This document shows, piece by piece, positions 1 through 5,558 of a DNA stretch of 7,457 nt. Within the stretch, counting starts at the first letter, position 1, and every line of letters begins with the position of its first letter. Under the pieces are notes generated by a model, which saw nothing but the letters and a program-made list of their open reading frames with translations, had not been told where the DNA came from and made no database searches. A program made the position numbers and the translations under genes. Source of the stretch: Dialister sp. UBA734 (GTDB lineage: Bacteria; Bacillota; Negativicutes; Veillonellales; Dialisteraceae); the NCBI GenBank assembly GCA_002297935.1, contig DBLC01000004.1, positions 1 to 7,457 of the forward strand, written 5' to 3'.

Positions 1-1
1 C

Positions 2-100
2 GGCCCGGATGATTTGGAAATATTGGAGGCTTTTCACCTCCAGGACTCCCACAAGCAACCTAGGCTTATGAGAATCATGGAAACGAAAAACTTTTGTTAA
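2..100 (+). CDS. Possible 3' end of an unidentified gene (partial)
   Basis: An open frame enters from the left edge and gives 32 residues before a TAA at 98-100. It ends in MRIMETKNFC. The fragment is charged and looks helical (EILEAFHLQD, then a short break, then PRLMRIMET), which resembles the C-terminal helix of some phage-repressor-like (XRE) regulators, but this is only an impression. No start is visible because the gene would begin outside the window. The next 980 bases hold no gene, so if real it is the last gene before the repeat-rich gap. A 33-codon open frame can arise by chance, so confidence is low. Confidence 0.3.
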   Translation, partial: GPDDLEILEAFHLQDSHKQPRLMRIMETKNFC

Positions 101-159
101 TGAGGAGTGGTATTAGTCCCACTAGGGATAGAATAACATTTGTATGTATCCCGCTAGAG

Positions 160-197
160 CTGCCCCCTCTGCCTTCGGCATCTCCCCCAATGGGGGC
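160..197. repeat. GC-rich palindromic intergenic repeat
   Basis: A compact structured segment. TGCC and GGCA pair around a TTC loop at the centre, and CCCCCA pairs with TGGGGG at the right end, where the outer GCCCCC could also pair with GGGGGC. It stands out against AT-rich flanks. Sequences of this kind (a C-run, a small central palindrome, then a C-run and G-run) are common dispersed repeats in Firmicute genomes. No T-run follows on either strand, so it is not an obvious intrinsic terminator. Confidence 0.5.
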
Positions 198-222
198 GAT
201 AAATAAAGGGTAAACTTACTTA

Positions 223-337
223 GGGGCACAGCTTATAAAGCACCCCAATACCTTTTTTTATAAAAATATATACTTTGCGGCGCTATATAATTTGTGCGCC
301 GCCATCACCATTCCTAATTCCTCATTCCTAATTCCTC
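223..337 (-). repeat. Double-hairpin element, copy 1, with one heptad arm
   Basis: Same layout as the element at 2784-2940, in reverse orientation. On the minus strand it has a GCGGCGC/GCGCCGC stem (277-283 with 296-302, loop of 12), an AT spacer, then a GGGGTGC stem (240-246 with 223-229) in which two positions pair as G-U only when read on the minus strand. The right flank is four tandem 7-mers of the form ATTCCT(A/C) at 310-337. The opposite arm expected on the left is missing or decayed. Confidence 0.65.
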
Positions 338-350
338 ATTGCATTTTCCC

Positions 351-532
351 CCTCTATCTATATAATCAAAAATTTTCCGAAAAAAACGAACATTTTAAAA
401 ATTAAACTTTCATTAATTTAGTTGGCAGTTTGCAGTTGTTTTCTGCCTACCGCCTACTACCAATTTATCCTTCTATCTATATAAACGGAAATTTGGCGAA
501 AAAAACGAACATTTAAAGATTAGAATTTGATT
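351..532 (+). repeat. Diverged direct repeat of about 63 bp around a small heptad hairpin
   Basis: Segments 351-414 and 469-532 align over their whole length with small indels. Both start with CTATCTATATAA and share an identical 18-base core, CGAAAAAAACGAACATTT, at 378-395 and 497-514. Between them, TTGGCAG-type 7-mers at 422-438 face complementary CTGCCTA-type 7-mers at 443-463, giving an imperfect hairpin. The shared core could be a protein-binding site or a piece of a dispersed element; no gene follows closely enough to choose. Confidence 0.55.
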
Positions 533-550
533 ATTTTTGATTTTGTTGAT

Positions 551-736
551 GGGTTTATGCTCCGAGTTCTTTTGATACAATCTGCACAAAAGCACAATGT
601 TATTGGTTTAAGGTTTAGGGTTTGCGGTTGGCAATCAAACCTTAACCTCCAAAACCAATGCCCCTTTCGGCAAGGCAAGTTGTCCTCATTGGACTCGGCA
701 AATAAACCAACAACTAACAACTAACAACTAATAACA
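551..736 (+). repeat. Large palindromic element family A, copy 1
   Basis: Copy 1 matches 870-1064 along most of its length. Shared landmarks are the near-identical GAGTTCTTTTGATACAATC start, a central GGTTTAAGGTTTAGGGTTTG facing AAACCTTAACC, the segment GGCAAGTTGTC, and ACTCGGC near the right end. CCGAGTTC at the left can pair with GGACTCGG at the right, so the whole unit folds on itself. The right arm ends with three AACAACT 7-mers (709-729); the left heptad arm seen in copy 2 is mostly absent here. Confidence 0.75.
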
Positions 737-740
737 ATCC

Positions 741-765
741 CTAGTCACCAGTCCACCAGCCACCA
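741..765. repeat. Solo heptad tract of the AGTCACC type
   Basis: About three 7-base units related to AGTCACC and AGTCCACC lie alone between two family A copies. The same unit type forms both arms of the hairpins at 2995-3048 and 5445-5509. No partner arm is seen nearby, so this is probably a remnant. Confidence 0.45.
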
Positions 766-839
766 TTTTCCCCTTCCATATATTTACATTGCAGAAGTCC
801 CTAAAAATCACAACATGAAATTTCTAAAATTTTTATTTT

Positions 840-1064
840 GTTGTTGGTTGCCTGTTGGTAGTTGTTTGGTTTACGTACCGGGTTCTTTCGATACAATCGG
901 CGCAAAAGCACAACGTCGTGGGTTTAAGGTTTAGGGTTTGCGGTGAGCAATCAAACCTTAAACCCCAAACCAATGCCTCTTTCGTCAAGGCAAGTTGTCA
1001 TCCATGAACTCGGCAGGTAAACCAACAACTAACAACTAACAACCAACAACTAACAACCAACAAC
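840..1064 (+). repeat. Large palindromic element family A, copy 2, with both heptad arms
   Basis: The most complete simple copy. The left arm is four exact-period 7-mers starting GTTG (840-867). The right arm is nearly six AACAACT or AACAACC 7-mers (1024-1064), complementary to the left. Inside, a second nested pair of heptad arms exists: GGTTTAA, GGTTTAG, GGTTTGC (921-941) face AAACCTT, AAACCCC, AAACCAA (953-973) over an 11-base loop. Between outer and inner arms lie conserved segments with GCACAA and GCAAGTTG. No open frame of note. Structure suggests a non-autonomous mobile or amplifying element, but no target-site duplication was identified. Confidence 0.8.
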
Positions 1065-1083
1065 ATTCACTTCTCACTCACAT

Positions 1084-1127
1084 AAAAACTCCCCTTGTCA
1101 GCACCATATGCTAACAAAGGGAGTTTT
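1084..1127 (-). terminator. Intrinsic terminator of the helicase gene
   Basis: AAAACTCCC and GGGGAGTTTTT form a long stem that continues through TTTGTTAGCA facing TGCTGACAAG, with a five-base loop, and ends in a T-run when read on the minus strand. It starts 12 bases after the helicase stop codon. The A-run on the other side makes it potentially bidirectional, which would also stop any transcript arriving from the repeats on the left. Confidence 0.9.
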
Positions 1128-1139
1128 ACATCACTCTAT

Positions 1140-2684
1140 TTAGTTTCCTTCTTTGAAGTAGGGTTTGAAATTCGATTCATGGATATTTTTTCCATTCTTC
1201 GGACGGCTCTGGCCTTTCGGACCGCGGTTGCCATCGAAGCGGCGGCGTTTGCCTTCGAAGTGGCGGTCTCCTCGATCGCCGCGGCCTTCTCCATTGTGGA
1301 ACCGTCTTCTTGGACGGTCGCCATCGAAGTGGCGACGGGGGCCACTACCTCTTCTTCTCCGGAAGTTCGGCAGTTCTTCCGTAATCTTGACTGGGGTCAC
1401 GTCGGGCTGCTTGGTCAGCAGTTTGATAGCAGCTGCCACGAGGGAAATGGAGTCCACGTCGTTCAGCAGGTCTTCCGCGCTTTCTCTGTAGTCTTCCAGA
1501 CCACCACCCTGGGCGGTATCAGCCAAACTTTCGATGGCCGCTTTCTGGTTGCCTTCGATGACTTCGGAAAGGGTCGGCACGGCTCTTCTCTTGATGCGGC
1601 GACGAATGACCCGTTCGATGTCGCGGAGCTGTCCCATTTCTCTGGAAATCACGAAGGTGGTAGCCAGACCGGTCTGTCCGGCACGGCCGGTACGGCCTAC
1701 GCGGTGCACATAAATTTCCGGATCCTGGGGCATATCGAAGTTGTATACATGGGTGACGCCGGAAATATCCAGTCCTCTGGCAGCTACGTCGGTGGCTACC
1801 AGGATATCGATGGTGCTTTCTTTGAACTGACGCACCACGGTGTCTCGTTTCTGTTGGGACAGGTCACCGTGAAGACCTTCGGCCATGTAACCACGTTTCT
1901 TCAGTGCTTCTGTGACTTCGTCGCAGCGACGTTTGGTGCGAACGAAAACGATAGCCAGTTCCGGGTCCTGCATGTCCAGGAGACGGCACAGGGCATCAAA
2001 TTTCTGACGGTCTGGCAGTTCGATATATTCCTGTTCAATCAGATCGATGGTAACGGTAGCGGCTTTGATTTTTACAATTTCCGGTTCTTTCAGGAAGGTT
2101 TCCGCCAATTCACGAATCGGCCCAGGCATGGTAGCCGAGAAGAACATGGTCTGCCGTTCTTCCGGAATACCGGCCAAGATGGTGCGGATGTCGTCAATGA
2201 ATCCCATATCCACCATTTCGTCCCCTTCGTCCAGCACCAAGTTCTGCACGTGAGACAGGTCGATGGTGCCCCGTTTCATATGGTCCATCAGACGACCTGG
2301 GGTAGCCACGATGATGTTTGGATGTTTGCGCAGCGCTTTGAACTGCCGTTCAATGTCCTGGCCGCCGTAAATCGGCAGGGCATGAATGGGCAGGTACTGG
2401 GCCAAATGGTTAATTTCTTCGGCGGACTGGATGGCCAGTTCTCTGGTTGGCGAGAGAACCACTGCCTGCGGTCCTGGTTTGGACAGGTCGATTCGTTCCA
2501 AAAGGGGAATCCCAAAAGCAGCGGTCTTGCCTGTGCCAGTCTGTGCCTGTCCGATCAAATCTTTCCCAGAAACAGCCACCGGAATGGCCGCTTTCTGGAT
2601 CGGTGTCGGTTCTTCAAAGCCCATATCTTCTACGGCTTTCAAAATCTCCGGACGGGTCACTAATTCTTTAAATGTGTCGTACAT
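1140..2684 (-). CDS. cshA: DEAD-box ATP-dependent RNA helicase, CshA type
   Basis: ATP-driven RNA unwinding in the cytoplasm; CshA proteins of Firmicutes act in mRNA turnover, ribosome assembly and cold adaptation. All core motifs are present in the 514 residues: Q motif ending at Q30, motif I AQTGTGKT (47-54), PTRELA (79-84), TPGR (128-131), SAT (183-185), the VATDVAARGLDI region (296-307) and HRVGRTGRAG (327-336). After the two RecA-like domains comes the CshA-type dimerisation region with LVAAAIKLLTKQPD near 415-428, then a very basic Arg/Gly/Phe-rich tail (about 441-498) for RNA binding. Length matches CshA (about 500). Motif II reads DEGD (152-155) instead of DEAD. The start at 2684 is preferred over an in-frame ATG 26 codons upstream because an AGGAGG precedes it and the protein then begins as in the family (MYDTFKEL). 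The gene is monocistronic, with a terminator 12 bases downstream. Confidence 0.95.
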   Translation of the reverse strand: MYDTFKELVTRPEILKAVEDMGFEEPTPIQKAAIPVAVSGKDLIGQAQTGTGKTAAFGIPLLERIDLSKPGPQAVVLSPTRELAIQSAEEINHLAQYLPIHALPIYGGQDIERQFKALRKHPNIIVATPGRLMDHMKRGTIDLSHVQNLVLDEGDEMVDMGFIDDIRTILAGIPEERQTMFFSATMPGPIRELAETFLKEPEIVKIKAATVTIDLIEQEYIELPDRQKFDALCRLLDMQDPELAIVFVRTKRRCDEVTEALKKRGYMAEGLHGDLSQQKRDTVVRQFKESTIDILVATDVAARGLDISGVTHVYNFDMPQDPEIYVHRVGRTGRAGQTGLATTFVISREMGQLRDIERVIRRRIKRRAVPTLSEVIEGNQKAAIESLADTAQGGGLEDYRESAEDLLNDVDSISLVAAAIKLLTKQPDVTPVKITEELPNFRRRRGSGPRRHFDGDRPRRRFHNGEGRGDRGDRHFEGKRRRFDGNRGPKGQSRPKNGKNIHESNFKPYFKEGN

Positions 2685-2688
2685 GTTT

Positions 2689-2694
2689 CCTCCT
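2689..2694 (-). promoter_or_regulatory. Strong ribosome-binding site that fixes the helicase start
   Basis: AGGAGG on the minus strand sits four bases before the ATG at 2684. The upstream alternative ATG at 2762 has no comparable site, and the extra 26 residues would not resemble a helicase N-terminus. Confidence 0.85.
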
Positions 2695-2783
2695 GTATGC
2701 GTCATGGGTCGCCGGGCCTCTTGCCCTATCTTCGTGTAAGTTGTAATCATCATATAATCCATTTACGTTAGGTCAGGTCAGTA

Positions 2784-2940
2784 GTTAGAAGTGAGAAGTT
2801 AGAAGTGAGAAATGGTGGTACGGCGCACAAAATTTGGAAGCGCCGCAAAATTTTTATATACATAAAAAAGGGGTATAGGGGTGCTTTATGAATTGTGCAC
2901 CCCTTCCACCATTTCTAACTTCTTACTTCTAACTTCTCAC
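2784..2940 (+). repeat. Double-hairpin element, copy 2, with two heptad arms
   Basis: The left arm is four 7-mers of GT(T/G)AGAA followed by ATGGTGG (2784-2818). The right arm is the complement, CCACCAT followed by four TTCT(A/C)AC-type 7-mers (2906-2940). Differences between units fall almost only at the third base of the 7-mer. Inside are two small hairpins: CGGCGC/GCGCCG (2821-2826 with 2840-2845) and GGGGTGC/GCACCCC (2878-2884 with 2897-2903), separated by an AT-rich spacer and a GGGGTAT lead-in. Confidence 0.8.
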
Positions 2941-2994
2941 TGCCTTTCAATAGCAGGTCTTATTCCTATGCGTCATCGCATCTTCCAAGATACA

Positions 2995-3048
2995 GTGACT
3001 CGTAGACTGGTTACTGGAAATATTTTTCCTACGAGTCCACCAGTCACC
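2995..3048. repeat. Heptad hairpin of the GTGACT type
   Basis: GTGACTC-type units at 2995-3017 face AGTCACC-type units at 3028-3048. The centre GGAAATATTTTTCC is itself able to fold. The unit is related to the hairpin at 5445-5509 upstream of the receptor gene. It lies just past the minus-strand terminator at 3063-3090, between it and the helicase gene. Confidence 0.65.
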
Positions 3049-3062
3049 ACATCTCGGGCATA

Positions 3063-3090
3063 AAAAAAGAGAACGCCACAAGCGTCTCTC
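3063..3090 (-). terminator. Intrinsic terminator of the candidate small RNA
   Basis: On the minus strand, GAGAGACGC and GCGTTCTC form a stem with one bulged base around a TTGTG loop, followed directly by seven T. The order (GC stem then T-run) is correct only for minus-strand transcription. Confidence 0.75.
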
Positions 3091-3146
3091 CCATGATATA
3101 GATATCTCTTCGATTGTCCGTTCTCGTTGGTTGTGCCTGCACTATA
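3063..3146 (-). ncRNA. Candidate small RNA or attenuated leader RNA
   Basis: A promoter at 3153-3181 and an intrinsic terminator at 3063-3090, both on the minus strand, delimit a predicted transcript of about 84 bases with no start codon plus ribosome-binding site of note. Read 5' to 3', GAGAACG (3125 to 3119) is perfectly complementary to CGUUCUC, the 3' arm of the terminator (3075 to 3069). The RNA could therefore switch between a terminator and an antiterminator fold. If terminated it is a stand-alone small RNA; if not, it would run about 460 bases into the helicase gene. No known riboswitch or RNA family was recognised. The start point is estimated from the -10 box. Confidence 0.5.
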
Positions 3147-3152
3147 TTTTGT

Positions 3153-3181
3153 ATTATATCATAGATGCATTAGATTTGAAA
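3153..3181 (-). promoter_or_regulatory. Extended -10 promoter reading toward the helicase gene
   Basis: On the minus strand TGATATAAT gives a perfect TATAAT with the extended TG one base upstream (3153-3161). A poor -35 (TTTCAA, 3176-3181) lies 17 bases upstream, which is acceptable for an extended -10 promoter. It lies between the repeat element at 3193 and the candidate RNA. Confidence 0.6.
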
Positions 3182-3192
3182 CAAAAAATACA

Positions 3193-3382
3193 GTGCGTAA
3201 TGCGTAGTGCGAAGTGCGTAATGAAGGCCAGCAAGCACGTCGAATTGCTCTTATAGGGCTTGCATCTATTATTTCGTGTCCTTTTCTATATGCTTGCTGA
3301 TTTTTTATATGGGGTATTGGGGCGCTATATTATTTGATGCGCCCCTTCCGCCATTACGCACTTCGCACTACGCATTACGCAT
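3193..3382 (+). repeat. Double-hairpin element, copy 3, with near-perfect heptad arms
   Basis: The left arm GTGCGTA, ATGCGTA, GTGCGAA, GTGCGTA (3193-3220) pairs almost base for base with the right arm (3352-3382). Inside, CAGCAAGCA (3229-3237) pairs with TGCTTGCTG (3291-3299). A GGGGCGC/GCGCCCC hairpin (3319-3325 with 3339-3345) follows the same GGGGTAT lead-in as copy 2, with the middle base pair changed from T-A to C-G. The first, CGGCGC-type hairpin of the other copies is replaced by the CAGCAAGCA stem. Confidence 0.8.
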
Positions 3383-3404
3383 TTTCCTCTCTATCCTAAA
3401 TCCA

Positions 3405-5423
3405 CTATAATTTATACTCCATCCCCAAGTACCACTCTCTTCCATTTACATACAGATCGTCTACTTTTTTATTTCCTATATTATATAGTCCGGCAGTCAG
3501 GTGAACCCTATTTCCCCAATGTTTCTGTAGGGACAGATTCACTGCATGGTAGGTATAATCGGCCCCATCGAAATGGTAGGCCCCGTGGAAGCTGTCCCAG
3601 ATTTTTCCGGTGAATCCATAGTCTTTGTGGTCATCGTAGGTGAGACTTGTCACCCAGGTGTGGCGGCTGCGATTATCCAGCCGGGTATGGAGGGAGCTGT
3701 CCTTGGCATCCAAGTAGGTATAGCCCGATTCCAAGGTCCAACGGTCTGTCAATGGATGAGAAAGGATCATTTCTATGCCCTGTATTTCTGCTTTGTTACG
3801 ATTCACATACAGATAGTAATGCTTCTCTTTAAATTCTGTATCGATGAGATTTTTTACTTTGTTTTGGAAATAAGAAATTCCATAGGACGTTTGCCCTCGT
3901 TCCCACTCTATCGCTATATCATAGCTCTTAGATTTTTCAGGTTGCAAATTGGGATTTCCAAAGACCTGTACCGGATGACCAGTATCCATTTGAAGATAGA
4001 GCTCACTGATAGTAGGTGTTCGGAACCCCTGTCCATAATTAGCCTTGATACGAGATGTCTTTCCCATGTCATAGGTCACGCCCAGTTTTGGAGTTCCTAC
4101 AAAACCATAGGAATTTCCTTTGGACAGGCGAATGGAAGGTGCCAAGTGCCATTTCTGATCCACCTGCCACCAATCACAAAAATAGATTGCTCCTTCACTT
4201 CTCTCATGGGTAGCATCTTGCCCCGGATATTGTAATTGCGGTGTCAATCTAGTTCCGTTATAAGTATTTCTTGTCCATTCTCCTCCAAACGTTAAAGAAT
4301 GTTTTCCCAGCGACATGGTATTTCGTCCTTCCATCCCCCATCGGTCATAACTGGCATGGTCAAATGCATAATGAGGCATCATGGTCCCCAGCATATTTTG
4401 CAACCATTTTTCATTTGGCTCAGGACGTTCATTCCTATTTTCTGAAAATTTTTTCAAATGGCTATAGTATACCCGTCCTTCATAGTTATTTCGTTTGGTA
4501 TCCCCCGTATAAGTGACGCCGCCGGTCCACTCAGTGCGCTCTGTCCAACTAATAGCATTTTTCTGCACTGTAATAGGCGTCTCGTCAGGTATCGCTCCAT
4601 GGGTCATTTGTGCTAACGTCATAGTCGCATCAGCCATGCCCAAAGTGGTCTTTTCATGGAAATAATCGAGACTCATGCGAAGCTGGTTCTCATTTTTATT
4701 TTGGAAATCATACAGCCCATCGATGCCGAACTGCTGCTGGTTCCCATAGGCCGGCGTATCGTAGCCATCATAGAAGGTACCACGACTGTCAGGACCGATA
4801 TTTCTAAAAGAAATAGGCCGCACCTTGGTGAGCCGCCCATGGACATCCACGGACCACCGGCCCAGTTTTCCCGGATCATACCGGAAATGGGTGGTATTTT
4901 CCCGGCTACCCAGCTGAAAACCATAGTTCATTTCTTTTTCTCCCGGCCGTTTCGTCAGGATTTGAATTACGCCGCCCATGGCATCGGATCCGTACATGGC
5001 CCCTGCCGGACCGCGCAGCACTTCGATGCGCTCCACTTGGGACACATCCAGGCGAGAAAGAATGTACACATTTTGTGTCTGTCCCGTGTCTTCATCGGCC
5101 AGTCGGTGTCCATCCACTAGAACGAGGGTCTGGTTGGTATTCATACCCCGCAGCATGAGCTGGTGCCCGCCCATGGCAGAGGTGCTGTTCTGACTGCCCC
5201 GAGCACTGTCCAGGCCCAACACATCCGAAAGGGCTTCCGACACATTGGAGGCTCCTTTCTTTTCCATGTCCTCTCGAGTGATTACCGTCACCGATTGGGG
5301 CTCCTGCTGCAAAGAAATCGCTTGTCGTTCCGCCGTCACCACCACAGCCGGCAAAGTATAATCCGCCGCTCCGACGATGGAGAGAGGAAATAAAGTCAGT
5401 AAGCTGAGTAAAAGTTTCTGCAT
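3405..5423 (-). CDS. TonB-dependent outer-membrane receptor
   Basis: A gated 22-strand barrel that takes up scarce ligands (iron siderophores, haem or cobalamin) using energy from TonB-ExbB-ExbD. The 672 residues begin with a signal peptide (MQK, then a leucine-rich core, cleavage near A19 or A20), then a TonB box around AVVVTA (26-31). The plug domain (about 41-160) carries LRGM (91-94), VLVDG (101-105) and RIEVLRGPAGAMYG (132-145). The rest is barrel, with the conserved NLQPEKS stretch and a YxxGREWYLGMEYKL end. Length fits the FepA/CirA/BtuB group (about 600-750). The last residue is Leu, not the usual Phe or Trp. ATG at 5423 follows AGGAG by seven bases. The plug half is clearly more GC-rich than the barrel half. 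No transporter, TonB or siderophore gene is adjacent, so the ligand cannot be named. Confidence 0.95.
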   Translation of the reverse strand: MQKLLLSLLTLFPLSIVGAADYTLPAVVVTAERQAISLQQEPQSVTVITREDMEKKGASNVSEALSDVLGLDSARGSQNSTSAMGGHQLMLRGMNTNQTLVLVDGHRLADEDTGQTQNVYILSRLDVSQVERIEVLRGPAGAMYGSDAMGGVIQILTKRPGEKEMNYGFQLGSRENTTHFRYDPGKLGRWSVDVHGRLTKVRPISFRNIGPDSRGTFYDGYDTPAYGNQQQFGIDGLYDFQNKNENQLRMSLDYFHEKTTLGMADATMTLAQMTHGAIPDETPITVQKNAISWTERTEWTGGVTYTGDTKRNNYEGRVYYSHLKKFSENRNERPEPNEKWLQNMLGTMMPHYAFDHASYDRWGMEGRNTMSLGKHSLTFGGEWTRNTYNGTRLTPQLQYPGQDATHERSEGAIYFCDWWQVDQKWHLAPSIRLSKGNSYGFVGTPKLGVTYDMGKTSRIKANYGQGFRTPTISELYLQMDTGHPVQVFGNPNLQPEKSKSYDIAIEWERGQTSYGISYFQNKVKNLIDTEFKEKHYYLYVNRNKAEIQGIEMILSHPLTDRWTLESGYTYLDAKDSSLHTRLDNRSRHTWVTSLTYDDHKDYGFTGKIWDSFHGAYHFDGADYTYHAVNLSLQKHWGNRVHLTAGLYNIGNKKVDDLYVNGREWYLGMEYKL

Positions 5424-5444
5424 GTAAAGTCTCCTGCGATATAT

Positions 5445-5509
5445 GGTGACTCGTGACTGGTGACTTAGCTACGTTTTCCCTAGTCACCAGTCACGAGTCA
5501 CTAGTCACC
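5445..5509. repeat. Heptad hairpin in the receptor mRNA leader
   Basis: Three 7-mers of (G/C)GTGACT (5445-5465) face four AGTCAC(C/G/T) 7-mers (5482-5509) across a 16-base spacer. The stem would form in the receptor mRNA and end about nine bases upstream of its AGGAG. It has no T-run and so is not a terminator. It could affect mRNA stability or translation, or be neutral. Confidence 0.75.
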
Positions 5510-5518
5510 AATTCTATT

Positions 5519-5533
5519 TGATAATCAGTATTA
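5519..5533. promoter_or_regulatory. Weak Fur-like operator over the receptor promoter
   Basis: TGATAAT-C-AGTATTA resembles the 7-1-7 Fur consensus TGATAAT-N-ATTATCA, with a perfect left half and a right half matching at four of seven positions. It overlaps the -10 and the predicted start of the receptor promoter, the normal place for an iron-responsive repressor. The AT-rich setting makes a chance match plausible. Confidence 0.3.
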
Positions 5534-5558
5534 TATAACAATTGTTGCTGGTTGTCTG
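5530..5558 (-). promoter_or_regulatory. Predicted promoter of the receptor gene
   Basis: On the minus strand a perfect TATAAT (5530-5535) lies 17 bases from CAGACA (5553-5558), which matches four of six -35 positions. The -35 falls inside the left heptad arm of the large repeat at 5544-6035. The predicted transcript would start near 5523 and have a 100-base leader containing the heptad hairpin 5445-5509. Confidence 0.5.

Larger units (their letters stand above)
101..1083. other. Gene-free, repeat-rich intergenic region
   Basis: Nearly one kilobase without a credible gene. It contains, in order, a GC-rich palindromic repeat (160-197), one arm-truncated double-hairpin element (223-337), a diverged direct repeat flanking a small heptad hairpin (351-532), and two copies of a larger palindromic element (551-736 and 840-1064) with a short heptad tract between them (741-765). 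The small open frames on both strands at 520-724 fall inside the repeat and have no ribosome-binding site. Bases 766-839 are AT-rich and show nothing recognisable. Confidence 0.8.
2695..3404. other. Gene-free region between helicase and receptor genes
   Basis: About 710 bases without a credible coding gene. It holds a double-hairpin element (2784-2940), a heptad hairpin (2995-3048), a minus-strand promoter-to-terminator unit (3063-3181) and another double-hairpin element (3193-3382). A weak -10-like TATGAT lies at about 2747-2752 on the minus strand, but without a convincing -35, so the helicase promoter is unclear. The receptor gene at the right has no clear intrinsic terminator before the repeats. 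Confidence 0.75.

Noticed and set aside
520..724. Overlapping 65-66 codon frames on both strands
   Set aside because: They lie within a repeat element and its palindrome explains why both strands are open. The related copy at 840-1064 does not preserve the frame.
921..973. Telomere-like GGTTTAG repeats
   Set aside because: They resemble plant telomere units only because both have period 7. They are short, degenerate, internal and face a complementary arm.
840..1064. CRISPR array
   Set aside because: Units are 7 bases with no spacers, and no cas genes are present.
1095..2663. Long open frame (522 codons) on the plus strand opposite the helicase gene
   Set aside because: It mirrors the helicase codons, has no ribosome-binding site, no family motif and a Phe/Ser/Gly-heavy composition expected of an antisense shadow. 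The minus-strand product has every DEAD-box motif.
2684..2762. Helicase start at the upstream ATG (2762)
   Set aside because: The extra 26 residues are unlike helicase N-termini, and AGGAGG precedes the internal ATG at 2684.
2881..3063. 60-codon frame beginning in the double-hairpin element
   Set aside because: It is made of parts of two separate repeats and lacks a ribosome-binding site.
3319..3345. Terminator of the receptor gene
   Set aside because: The GC hairpin has no T-run on the minus strand and is part of a dispersed element found in other orientations and contexts.
3546..4235. Open frame of 229 codons on the plus strand within the receptor gene
   Set aside because: Antisense to a clear TonB-dependent receptor; no start signal and no domain.
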